From: UBA6264 sp964531505
Lineage (GTDB): Bacteria > Patescibacteriota > Patescibacteriia > UBA2591 > UBA6264
DNA: 8,111 nucleotides
Assembly (NCBI GenBank): GCA_964531505.1
Contig: CAZHDT010000024.1
Location: forward strand, 1 to 8,111
Reading direction: 5' to 3'
The position numbers and the translations under genes are program-made. Below the pieces are notes generated by a model that saw nothing but the letters and a program-made list of their open reading frames with translations, did no database searches and was not told the DNA's origin. Positions 6,588 through 8,111 of the stretch are shown piece by piece. The first letter of the stretch is position 1. Each line of letters begins with the position of its first letter.

Positions 6588-8111
<1,524 letters not shown>

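Overview
The window comes from an AT-rich bacterial genome that uses the standard code (tryptophans are TGG and no in-frame TGA is read through). The best guess is a Candidate Phyla Radiation (Patescibacteria) organism, probably on the Parcubacteria side. The case rests on a 16S gene that departs from the common bacterial consensus at several 'universal' primer sites, an IF-2 beginning MNITELARKLKV, a bS16 with a Lys/Glu-rich tail, a large VanW/PG-binding surface protein, a compact genome with almost no gaps, and start codons without Shine-Dalgarno motifs. This placement is inference; no tree was built.

Every gene lies on the + strand. Left part (1-2661): the 3' end of an FG-GAP/VCBS-repeat surface protein, then a small heat-shock protein (Hsp20), then a VanW-family membrane-anchored envelope protein whose ATG directly abuts the Hsp20 stop. 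Middle (2724-6520): a translation block of infB (IF-2), rpsP (bS16), khpA (KH-domain RNA-binding protein) and trmD (tRNA m1G37 methyltransferase). The usual neighbours rimM and rplS are absent. Right part (6521-8111): a 168-nt leader and the first ~1423 nt of a 16S rRNA gene that runs off the window edge.

The coding genes are ordinary; the unusual material lies between them. (a) The 16S leader holds an extra copy of the 16S 5' terminus (15 + 10 nt), split by a 30-bp element made of two perfect 15-nt hairpins. (b) An 89-nt nested palindrome fills the khpA-trmD gap and accounts for a false early GTG start of trmD. (c) A consensus-like promoter precedes a ~100-nt leader upstream of khpA that can fold in two mutually exclusive ways. 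(d) An extended -10 promoter is placed so that rpsP would be transcribed leaderless. (e) The 16S carries U at E. coli position 1400, normally an almost invariant C in the decoding centre.

Functionally, the middle and right parts form a small-subunit and translation cluster: bS16 and 16S rRNA are 30S components, IF-2 joins initiator tRNA and subunits, TrmD protects the reading frame through tRNA position 37, and KhpA binds RNA. No CRISPR array, tRNA gene, transposase or known defence gene was seen.
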